From: Sordariomycetes sp. S80-01Y
Lineage: Eukaryota; Ascomycota; Sordariomycetes
Reading direction: 5' to 3'
Length of the DNA: 64,000 bases
Assembly: GCA_037042185.1 (NCBI GenBank)
Contig: JAXQJY010000028.1
Span: 682,001 to 746,000 of the forward strand
Part shown: in pieces, positions 46,774 to 55,966 of the stretch
Position numbering within the stretch: the stretch's first letter is position 1
How the letters are laid out: the number at the start of each line of letters is the position of its first letter
Made by a program: the position numbers and the translations under genes
Notes under the pieces: model-generated
Seen by the model: the letters and a program-made list of their open reading frames with translations, nothing else
Databases searched by the model: none
Told to the model about the DNA's origin: nothing

Positions 46774-47941
46774 CTATCGCCTGTCCTCATCATCGCCGCC
46801 ACCTAAGCGCTCCACCGTGCGGAAAATATTGACCGTAAAGTTCATGGTCCAACTGATTAGCGCAACGAGCATAAATGTCGCCAAAGCCTTGGCCAGCCGT
46901 CGAATATTCGTCTCGGTCACGTTGTGAAAGACGAGGCTCTCAAACGCCAGCGCCGTGCTTGCTGACTTGAAGATGATGAAAAAAAGGTCCAGCATGATAA
47001 GCGAGATCTTGGATACACCCGAGCGCAGTCCCAGGGGCTTTCCAGTATACTCGTCCCAGATCATGTACCCAATGTATGGAATGGCCACACAGTCCACCAC
47101 GATAGCGACGACGGATTGTGTTCGCTCGGCGCTGTCCCGTTTGTAGTTATCTTCCAAGACATATATCCTGCCGGCGATGGCAAGCGCAAGAATAGAGGTG
47201 ACCATAACAATGAGTCGGAATAATAGTGGTGAGAGCGAGCCGCGCATGACCAGATTCCACATTCGTTTCGAGAAAGTCTTGGTTCGCGTCCGCCGCGAGT
47301 TCCTCACATCGAGAGCATTGTACCCCCCGATGGCAGGGTTGTTGAAGTTTGGCTGAAGTTTTTCGAGGTAGCCGGGTTCAACCACCTCGCTTTCTTCCCC
47401 CGACAAAGGGCCCCATCTTGATGAGCGCACGAAGTCTGACCAGGCAGCACTGTCCTGGTTGATGGTTGGGCCGGTGTAGTTGTGCACAATAACAGGCTCG
47501 GCAGTGCGCAGGTGATCCCACTTCCTCCCTCTTCGTGAAGCGCGACCATATCTCAAGAAGTGAGGGATCTTGGCTCTGGCGGTTTGTGCGGGACCTAGCC
47601 GGCTGTCTTCCAGATATACAAAGCCATCTTTTGAGACTCGTCGTTGCGGGTCGTCGGGGGCGGCGTTATGGTGTGCAGGCACGGCTGCTGGTGGGCGTAG
47701 GAGGTGAAGTTGATCATGTGAGACTGGGCCGTGGTTTTCTTCGTAAGAATCGATCCAAGCTATTGCCCATCAGTATACAGCGCGTATCCTAGGTTCAGGA
47801 AGACGACGTACGCGGTAGCGTCCTAGGAGCGCGCAATCGAGGACCTTGGGTATCGCGCATCGAATTCGACCCAGCAACCGAGTCCCGCGGGTCCGACGAG
47901 CTCTGTCCCTCGCGAGACACTGGTGGCGAAGGAGCCATCAT
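46774..47941 (-). CDS. SRF1: SRF1-like regulator of phospholipase D, membrane protein
   Basis: Two exons (47941-47812 and 47759-46774; intron 52 nt, GTACGT donor) give 371 residues. The junction restores the conserved motif RTLPPWIDSYEENHGPVS, which strongly supports the short first exon. Yeast Srf1 is a regulator of the phospholipase D Spo14. Conserved pieces in order are HDQLHLLRPP, KWDHLRTAEPVIV, the SDFVRSSRWGPLSGEESEVV segment, then four hydrophobic helices: LFRLIVMVTSILALAIAGRI, VVAIVVDCVAIPYIGYMIW followed by DEYTGKPLGLR, ISLIMLDLFFIIFKSASTAL, and ALATFMLVALISWTMNFTV. The tail VERLGGGDDEDRR is acidic. The membrane topology fits an integral ER or vacuolar-system protein, but the location is not fixed by sequence. 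Two ATG codons in a row (47941 and 47938) start the frame. Confidence 0.82.
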
Positions 47942-49120
47942 TGGGCCCAGAAATATACGATAGAGGGAATTGACAGTAAGAAACAGATAGCGAGTGTCAA
48001 GAAGGAATTGGGAGATTTGGCGCGGCCTCAGCTCAGCTCAGCGCATGTTCGATCGGTCGTCGAGTGGCTGGCGGATCGCATCGCTAACGGGTTCGGGTCA
48101 CGACGAAGGTCGCATGCGTATGGTTTTTGGCAGCTCTGCCGTTGATGGAAGGCTGTGGGCGTGGGAAAAGGTCAAACTATAAAGAGAAGGTAAATCTTGT
48201 CAACGATCGGGTAATGTTGTCATTAGAGCCAAGTCTAACTTGGACGTTCGGGAACGGATGTGGCGGGAGAGCTGAGGAAGAGTGCTCAAAACCGGGAAGC
48301 GCCTGGGCGAAACCATCAATCCGGACCCGACGCTCCTGGTTGTCGGGTGACGTTCGCCGCGATATGGGGGTGGGTCACACGTCCAAACATCTCAAATCAC
48401 ATTGATTTCGAGGATAGGTCGCTCTACCCGAATGAGGCTTCCTTCAAACTTATCGCAGCTGGTACTATACTCTCTTTTGTTCGTCCAGTCTTGCGTACGC
48501 GCCGCGCTAAAATCAGCGCTCGAGATCAGCGCGCGTTGCCAGCCTGAGCTCGTCCTTCAGGGAGAGCTTGCCGCTGCGACCTTGGCGACCTCAAAGTTCA
48601 GTCAAGATTGGCCAAAGTCACCATTCTCAAGGTTAAATACTTGGTTAAATCTTGTGCAATGAATAAGGACTGCGTCTCAGGTTGGACTATGTACCAGGGA
48701 AGATTCGTCCAACCTTTTGAATTGGGCGAGGAGGTTGTCATTTCTAGCTATTTCGCGCTATTGAGAAGCACCAGTCAAGCTAGACGGCAAACTACTAATG
48801 CTGCTCAACTAAGCAGTATTGAAATGAAGTAGAAATCGGCGCGTAATCCATCTTCCAGGCGTTGAACTAGAATCAATAGGGCCACTGTGAGCTCACATCG
48901 ATGTGACCAACTTAAAGTAGTGAGTAGGTACCCTTTCCGCCGGACTCGAAGTGGGCATGACTTGCATGCATTTCACGCGTCATTGGCGCATCCCGATCCA
49001 GCTCCAGGGACCTCGGTCTTGACCACATCAACCCCTTCCATCCCTCAACGCACGCTCGACTTCCTCCAAAACGGCCCCCTAAACATTCGATAGGCTCAAA
49101 GTTGCCTAGAGATCGAGGCC
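47942..49120. other. Divergent promoter region between SRF1-like gene and MDV1
   Basis: The two genes are transcribed away from each other. No coding frame of note in 1.2 kb. A short GCTCAGCTCAGC direct repeat lies near 48028-48040. Confidence 0.45.
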
Positions 49121-51259
49121 ATGGCGGACCCCGACGGCCATTATGGCTTCCCAGAAGACCACGGCGACGACGAGCAGTCGATAATTTCAGTACGTCGCAG
49201 CTTGGAAGCGAGCGCTCGCCCGCCATCACAAACGTTATGATGACTGAACGGACGCGGCTAACAATTAATCAGACTCGCGGGATCGAAGCTTTTGGTCGGA
49301 AGGTCAATGCCACCGCAACCCACCTCATGGGACCCAACTCCGATGATCCTAGCGGTCACTACCAGCATGCCATGCACGAGATGTCGAGACAACTACGACG
49401 GCCAAAGATCCAGCGAAGCATGTTCTCCATGGCGAAAACGACACCGACAGACATGGTCCGCTCTAAGCTGTCAACGTCCGAGATCCAGCATCGAGCATTA
49501 AGCCATCTTTCCGACGAGCTCCTTACGAACATCCCCGAACACGAAAACTCGTACTCGCTCTTCCAGGGCTTCCAGGCCAGCTTCCCGGAGCTGACGGATG
49601 AGGGAAAGAAGCACAAAAGGCGCGTTTCGAGGGGACGCAAGCTAATCGACGACGGAAAGACTTCGCCAAACGACCCCAAGCGATTGGGACAGCTCAAGAA
49701 GGAGAAGGCCTCAATGATGCATGAGTTCGAGCTCCTTAGTGTGCGGAAAAATATGGCCAGTGCAGAGATACGGGAGATAGACAACAAGATCGCTAATTTG
49801 CATGGGATGAGGCGGATTATCTTGGAAAGGTTAGCTGGGTTCGAGCAAGAGGAAGCACTATTAGAACATGATCGTAGGTGATCTTGAAGTTCTGGAAGAA
49901 ATATCGCTGATACGTTACAGTCATTGACACCGAAGGCCGGTTAGAAGAAGCTCAACTCCTGGTGGACGAAGCTGAGGAGATCGCGAAAAATACCCCTACA
50001 AAGGACGAGGAGGATTTGGCAGGTGATGTCGAAGCCCACGAGTTCATGTCGCAGTCCGTATACGAGAAGATCCCAGCCTCAGAGGCCAGCACACCGTCGC
50101 GCAGATCGAAGAAAGTGCACAGGAAGAAGTCGATGCCTATCCTGCATGAGCATTTCGAGCCGGGCTCCAACATTCGAGAAATCAGGGCGCACCGCGAAAA
50201 CATCACAGCGCTGGATTTTGATGCGCCATTTGGCACTATGGTGACAGCGGCGATGGATGATACTGTTCGAGTGTGGGATCTCAACGCTGGCCGCTGCATG
50301 GGAAATCTCGAGGGGCACACAGCCTCTGTCAGAACACTGCAGGTGGAGGACAACATCCTAGCGACAGGCTCTATGGATGCTACGATCAAGCTCTGGGATC
50401 TCAGCAAAGCGAGGTACGATCCTCATGGGCACAAAGGCGAGGACGAAGAAGACGCGATCGCGTGGGAAACGGCCGACGATCACCTCGAGCCACCACAAGG
50501 CGCCATGGATGACTGCGAATTGTATACTTTATCTGCTCACGTCGACGAGATCACGGCGTTGAACTTTAGGGGCGACGTGCTGGTATCCGGATCAGCGGAC
50601 AAGACGATACGCCACTGGGACCTGGAGAAGGGACGTTGTGTTCAAACGCTGGACGTGATGTGGGCGGCTGCTCAGGCTTCGGCAACGATTGGCAGCGGCG
50701 AAAGTGGATGGAAGCCAACAGGCCGCTCTGCTTCCGGCGCGGCTGATTTCGTCGGCTCTCTGCAGGTCTTTGAGTCTGCGCTGGCTTGCGGTACTGCCGA
50801 CGGCATGGTTCGCCTCTGGGATCTTCGAAGTGGCCAGGTCCATCGCAGCCTGGTTGGGCACACTGGCGCTGTTACCTGTCTGCAGTTCGACGACGTCCAC
50901 CTCATCACTGGCAGTGTAGACAGAAGCATAAGGGTAAGTGCCGAGAACCACTCGGTTCAGACCTCGGACTAACGGTTCAACAGATATGGGATCTGCGAAC
51001 AGGTTCAATTCACGACGCCTACGCCTATGACCACCCAATCACCAGCATGATGTTCGACGCCCGCCGCATCGTCAGCGCAGCGGGTGAGGATGTCGTCAAG
51101 GTGTACGACAAGGTCGAGGGCCGTCAATGGGACTGCGGCGCGGGCGTCACAGCGGCAGAGGAGGGCAAGAACCCGGCTGTTGTTGAACGTGTGGGCGTCA
51201 AGGAAGGATACCTCGTTGAGGGGAGACGAGACGGTATTGTAGGAGTTTGGACGTGCTAA
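49121..51259 (+). CDS. MDV1: Mitochondrial division protein Mdv1/Caf4 homologue
   Basis: Four exons (49121-49189, 49273-49873, 49921-50933, 50984-51259) give 652 residues. Mdv1/Caf4 adaptors sit on the mitochondrial outer membrane through Fis1 and recruit the dynamin Dnm1 for fission. The N-terminal third has the Fis1-binding helical region ([20 protein letters not shown]). A coiled coil follows at about residues 170-245 ([20 protein letters not shown] to [15 protein letters not shown]). The C-terminal half, from about residue 308, is a WD40 propeller with repeats such as [67 protein letters not shown] and [17 protein letters not shown]. The first exon is short ([13 protein letters not shown]). 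Whether it corresponds to Mdv1 or Caf4 is moot, as filamentous fungi usually have one copy. Confidence 0.95.
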
Positions 51260-51739
51260 ACTTCGTGTATATATAATGTGTAAACTTCGCTGGGCGGTTT
51301 GCATAAGGTACCCAGATCTAGATGTACACCTGTTCGTGGCTGTCGAGTGTGTGTATAAACAGTGAACGAATCTGGGTTGAGGCGGCGGGACTGAACCGCC
51401 TGCCGACGCAGCCCGGTGTCTTAGGTACCTGCTACTGGAAATGTCGAAACGCTCGATTAAAATGTGAGATTGACTACTTATGGTTGTAAACATTGTCGGA
51501 AGCATCTCGACTATGACCAGTGTTGGTGTTATCGGGTCGAGATTACTTCTTAGTGAGTAGTAGTCAAATCACATCGCACGACGGGCTCTCAACTACGGAC
51601 CTAAAGTTCGAACATGCCGAAAGCTATTCTCAATACCACTCACTTCCAATCACACCGCCCACCACCACCCTTCGCCAGGCCCCCCTACAACATGCTTTCC
51701 TACCCCATCGACAAGTCATGACTAGGTTCCACCTCCAAT
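51260..51739. other. Intergenic between MDV1 and the JmjC gene
   Basis: 480 bases with no coding frame; MDV1 3' end and promoter of the JmjC gene. Confidence 0.45.
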
Positions 51740-53344
51740 ATGAAGACCGATGAAGTCAGACGGAATGCAGACCTCCGCAAAGCGTATCGCGCTGCCGCCT
51801 CAGCCATCGCCCACCACACGACAAATCCGAGCAGACTGCCGTGGTCTGAACATGAATATCTCCCTCTGGAGAATTTGCTCAGGTCACAAGCTGCAGTTCT
51901 CAAGGCTATGTGCTTTCCGGCTGCGGGGGTTTCGCAGCATGTAGATCAGATACAGGAAGATGACCTGCCGACGATCAACAATGAGTCGAACTCAGCCTCA
52001 GTAGGCTTAGAAGACCGCCAACGCATCGAAAGAAAAAGACTTTTGGAAGAAGTTGGACAACCACGCAAAGTTGCACGTTTAAGGACGCCCCCACGGAGCG
52101 ACTGCAATGAGGATCAGCGGGAGCGAGGGGAGGGATGCCTCGACCTTCTCTTCCACCGGATCCGGGGTGTGGCAGATCACGCATACAGCAAGTTCTACAC
52201 TTACCGCTTTGATCAAGTCCCCGCGTACTGGAGGTGCATCTACACCGACGCTGTCATACTACAAAGCTACTATCACCTCTTACGGCTGCTCGATGAACCA
52301 GCAGAAGACGCAGACGAGAGGCTCTTAGACTTGGCCATCGTTACCTTGGACCGTGCACTTATCACGACAAATGGCCAGAGCGCTTCCCTGGATGGAACTA
52401 AATGGATCAAAGAGGTGATGGAGATATGGCATGCATTGTTCCAACCCCAAGACCGAGCTATAACATCCGAGAGGGTCTTCAGCAATCAAGTGCCGCACGC
52501 AAGTCCCAGTATAAAAAAGCCAGGAGACCGAATCACCCCACCAGTTTGGTCACTGGAGAAGTTCGAGGCCTTCATGATGGATGACCGGGAACCACCTGTA
52601 CCTATTGTTATCCCACATCTGCTCCAGGACTGGCCTGCTCTCAACGATCGACCGTGGTCTTCGATCGATTACCTGCTGTCTAACACCCTTGGGGGTCGAA
52701 GACTAGTTCCCATCGAGGTCGGACGGTCCTACACGGACGAAAATTGGGGTCAGGAGATCATCCCCTTCAGGCAGTTCCTGAATGAGTACATTCTGAACAC
52801 CAGCGAGAAGGGCACCGGTTACCTAGCACAATACGAGCTGTTCGAGCAGATCCCCAGGCTGAGGAATGACATTTTGATTCCGGGATACTGCTGGGCTGAG
52901 ACTCGCGGCCATCCGCTGGACGACTCCAAGAACAGGCCGAAGCTCGACATGCCCAACATCAACGCCTGGTTCGGTCCCGCAAATACCATTACCCCTCTGC
53001 ACACCGACGGTTATCACAATCTTCTCTGCCAAGTCGTCGGACAGAAGTACGTCCGGCTGTATTCGCCAGACTGCACAGAGGCGCTGTGTCCCCGTCAAGA
53101 GGAGGACGGCGTGGACATGAGCAACACGAGCAAAATCGACATCGGCGTCATGGAGGGCTGGGACGTCCCGGAAAAATGGGAGTGTGAGAATCACGATGGA
53201 GTTCCGGAAATGGCCGAAGTCGCGGGCTTGGATTATGCGGAGTATATCCTGCGGCCCGGTGAGGTGCTGTTGATACCCATGGGGTGGTGGCATTACGTGA
53301 GGAGTTTGAGTGTTAGCTTCAGCGTCAGCTTTTGGTGGAATTGA
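51740..53344 (+). CDS. JmjC/cupin-8 domain 2-oxoglutarate oxygenase (JMJD5-like)
   Basis: A single exon gives 534 residues, ATG 51740. The C-terminal 280 residues form a cupin-8/JmjC fold. WSLEKFEAFM and VPIVIPHLLQDWPAL begin it, and RRLVPIEVGRSYTDENWGQEIIPF follows. The iron site is His421 and Asp423 in PLHTDGYHNLL, with the third ligand His518 in GWWHYVRSLSVSFSVSFWWN. The lysine in VVGQKYVRLYSP probably binds 2-oxoglutarate. This arrangement matches JMJD5/KDM8-like hydroxylases, which oxidise protein side chains; a histone-demethylase role should not be assumed. The N-terminal half is helical (CLDLLFHRIRGVADHAYSKF, WRCIYTDAVILQSYYHLLRL), with a low-complexity basic patch (RKRLLEEVGQPRKVARL) that could direct it to the nucleus. 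It ends 68 bases from the stop of the convergent next gene. Confidence 0.87.
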   Translation: MKTDEVRRNADLRKAYRAAASAIAHHTTNPSRLPWSEHEYLPLENLLRSQAAVLKAMCFPAAGVSQHVDQIQEDDLPTINNESNSASVGLEDRQRIERKRLLEEVGQPRKVARLRTPPRSDCNEDQRERGEGCLDLLFHRIRGVADHAYSKFYTYRFDQVPAYWRCIYTDAVILQSYYHLLRLLDEPAEDADERLLDLAIVTLDRALITTNGQSASLDGTKWIKEVMEIWHALFQPQDRAITSERVFSNQVPHASPSIKKPGDRITPPVWSLEKFEAFMMDDREPPVPIVIPHLLQDWPALNDRPWSSIDYLLSNTLGGRRLVPIEVGRSYTDENWGQEIIPFRQFLNEYILNTSEKGTGYLAQYELFEQIPRLRNDILIPGYCWAETRGHPLDDSKNRPKLDMPNINAWFGPANTITPLHTDGYHNLLCQVVGQKYVRLYSPDCTEALCPRQEEDGVDMSNTSKIDIGVMEGWDVPEKWECENHDGVPEMAEVAGLDYAEYILRPGEVLLIPMGWWHYVRSLSVSFSVSFWWN

Positions 53345-53412
53345 TCCAATCTTAATCCTGCACTTAGATACATGTCTCTGAACACACGTGTCTTCGGAAG
53401 TCCGGTGTCCAT

Positions 53413-54885
53413 TCAAGCTGTTCTTGCGTCCTCGATGCTGTCACCGCCGGATTGAGCCTCCCTCCTTGCTTTAGCGCCAGCCTTGAGCGCCTCCCATTTT
53501 TCGCGGTATTTCTCCAGTGTCTTTTGCATCTTTTTGTTATCCTTCTCCAGCCGCTCGATCTGGCTTTTCATAGCCGCATACTCCTCTGGATCTGGCGCTG
53601 GTGCCTTATGCGGTGTCGTTGTGGCCGCTGGTGAGCCGGGACGCATGAGCCGGTAACTCTCAGCCATGTTCTGCGCACTGGCTTCAAAGGTGTGCAGACG
53701 CTTCGTAAGCTTGTCTAGCATGTCCTTTAGGGACTTGTTTTCAGTGTACAGCTCCTCAATGGTGTTGCTAAGGTCCCTTTGGGTCCTCGACTTGCCAACT
53801 TTACGTTGCGCGCCAGGGGACAAGGGCACAGGTGATTCCCTCGCGTCAACGAAGTCATCTTCATCATCCTCCGGGATGCCGCTGTGACTACTCCCGCCGA
53901 GGCGCCGTTTTTCTTTCTCTGCGTAGCTGAGGATGTTGGCGTAGGAGATCGTATGGCCAGATGTAGGGACGACGTAGAATGACTCGCTGGGATGACCGTC
54001 TTGGGAAATGGCGCGCATAGTGGCTCTGGAGTAGATGCTAGATAGGTCGGGATGATCGTGAGAGGAGACTGTTTGGGCGGGTTTGCGCTTGGATGAAGAG
54101 GAGTCCGGGGAGAGAGGCTCTTCGGCGACGGTGGACTCTTCTTGAATAAGGGGCAGCCCAGCAAATGCTAGTGGCGCGGAGAGACGGTTCATCAAACCAC
54201 CAAAAGCATTGTAGAACTTGCCATATCCCCCATCATCGGCGACTCGAGCAGCGTGAGGAGCAGACGGGGACGAAGCCACTCTGCGTTTAGAATCTCGCTT
54301 GGTCTCGGGAGAGGCAGGCATAGGGGGAACCCAGCTCGGCTTCCCAGAATGGTCGACAAGATTCTGCATCTTCGCTTGGGGAGTGTCGCGTCGGGCATGC
54401 GCGTCGAGACTTCCGGGCGCTTGATCGTTCGACACACTGGGGCTCAGAGGTTGACTCCGCCGTGACTTTATGCCCCTCGCAGAAGCAAGGTTACTAGCGA
54501 TCGAGCTCGACATTTCCCTAGCAGGAACCCTCCTACCCTGCCCGAGTCCGGCCTTTGAGATTTTATCCTTCACTTCCGCCTTCTTCCTATCCTCGATTTG
54601 AGCCTCCTTTTCCTTGGTCTCCTTCTCGTCCGTCACCTCGTCTTCTGCGGCGGCCTGCGTCGGCATAGTCAACAAGGTCGCCAGCTTCTTATGATGATCC
54701 TCCAGCAGTCTAAGCATGCGCAACGCCTCGACGCTGGAAGTAGAGCGTGCGGCAGATGCGAATTCGCCGGCGGCATGGGTATGTTCGTTCACTGCGACGG
54801 TGGTGTCTGCGGGAGTCGACGTGCGGGTTGCGGTCGACGCGGCGCGGGCGTGGTCGTGGGCGCGGGTGAGAGGTGAGGGTTCCAT
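53413..54885 (-). CDS. MIT-domain and coiled-coil protein, Atg38/NRBF2-like candidate
   Basis: An intronless frame of 490 residues, with ATG 54885 (MEPSPLTRAHDHARAA) chosen because it opens the helical domain. The frame stays open upstream to 55161 but that part is not protein-like. Residues 1-85 form an MIT-like three-helix unit: LTRAHDHARAAS, DTTVAVNEHTHAAGEFASAA, VEALRMLRLLEDHHKKLATLL. In Atg38 and NRBF2 such a domain joins the Vps34 PI3-kinase complex I in autophagy. The middle 250 residues are disordered and Ser/Pro-rich. C-terminal coiled coils (TIEELYTENKSLKDMLDKLT and EEYAAMKSQIERLEKDNKK MQKTLEKYREKWEALKA region) could dimerise, as in Atg38. A conserved-looking segment YGKFYNAFGGLMNRLSAPLAF lies near residue 210. 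Domain order fits Atg38/NRBF2, but other MIT proteins are possible. Confidence 0.7.
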   Translation of the reverse strand: MEPSPLTRAHDHARAASTATRTSTPADTTVAVNEHTHAAGEFASAARSTSSVEALRMLRLLEDHHKKLATLLTMPTQAAAEDEVTDEKETKEKEAQIEDRKKAEVKDKISKAGLGQGRRVPAREMSSSIASNLASARGIKSRRSQPLSPSVSNDQAPGSLDAHARRDTPQAKMQNLVDHSGKPSWVPPMPASPETKRDSKRRVASSPSAPHAARVADDGGYGKFYNAFGGLMNRLSAPLAFAGLPLIQEESTVAEEPLSPDSSSSKRKPAQTVSSHDHPDLSSIYSRATMRAISQDGHPSESFYVVPTSGHTISYANILSYAEKEKRRLGGSSHSGIPEDDEDDFVDARESPVPLSPGAQRKVGKSRTQRDLSNTIEELYTENKSLKDMLDKLTKRLHTFEASAQNMAESYRLMRPGSPAATTTPHKAPAPDPEEYAAMKSQIERLEKDNKKMQKTLEKYREKWEALKAGAKARREAQSGGDSIEDARTA

Positions 54886-55966
54886 GATGGGCGTGCCATG
54901 CGCTGGGATATGGCACTGGACTGGGAGATGATGGTGGCAGCAGTCGAGATTGAGGTCGAGAGCGAAATCTGATTGAAGGACTGGTTGCTGACTGATGCGG
55001 TTGCTTGACCACCTCATGCCATGGGGGGGCGTGTTGGATGTCTCGTGCCCCCCGCTAGGCCGGTGGTGGGGCGGCCCGGCAGTGTGGGGACTAAGGCAGG
55101 GAAGGGAGGGAGTGGAAGCATTGACGAACGGCGTTTGTCGATCTGGAGAAGCATCACACACCTGGACTGGCTATGTGCTCTGTAGATCTTTGCTACACAC
55201 AAGATCATGTCTTGGCTCCCAAGAGAAGCACCACTGGAACTGTCATGTTTTTTTTTCCAGGCTGCTTGTACTCAGGCTGTTTGGTTGACGAAGCATCTCA
55301 CGGGACGTTTGCTCCGGAGGTCCCCGCGCGCTCAAACCAACACCTCGACACTCAGGAAGCAGAACACATGACTCATGTTAGGCGATCATTCAAGTTCTCG
55401 CCGGCAAGTACATTAAGTCAGGCTGGTGCACAGCAACCATCCTCGATATAGAGGGATTGGGAAGATGTGAAGCATCGAAGGCTCGTCTCGGTAAACAACA
55501 GCCAAGAGAGCGAAGGTTGCTCGTCGACAGGTCGGTGACAGCAATCGGCGATGCAACTCTGATTGGCCACGCGGCTCTTTGCCCACCGGCGAGGACCAGG
55601 ACCAGAACCCCAGAGCCAAGACAAACGACGCCGCAGGCTGATGGGACACGAAGCCGACAAGATACATTCTTTGCCCTTCGATTTTGCGTGCCTCTTCGCT
55701 CTTGCTCTCGACCACGGACAACATCACATCTGGCGCCATGAGACGATAGCGTTGCTGCGCGCACTTCATCGACGATAGCCTCGGCTGCAGTACCAGAACT
55801 CACCTCAGTCAGCGCCAGGCGGCCCTCTCGCCTCAAGGAAGAGTGTCTCATCAACCACCCGTGGTTGACGAGCTGCCTCGTCGACAGCAAGCCTCACCAG
55901 GAGCCAACTCCCGCTTTTCAGTAGCACCAAGTAAGCTACCTCGACTGCCCCGCCTCAAGCATCAGC
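54886..55966. other. Divergent promoter region between Atg38-like and LAM-type genes
   Basis: Both neighbours are transcribed outward. No conserved coding frame was found in the 1.1 kb. Pyrimidine-rich patches occur upstream of each start. Confidence 0.4.
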
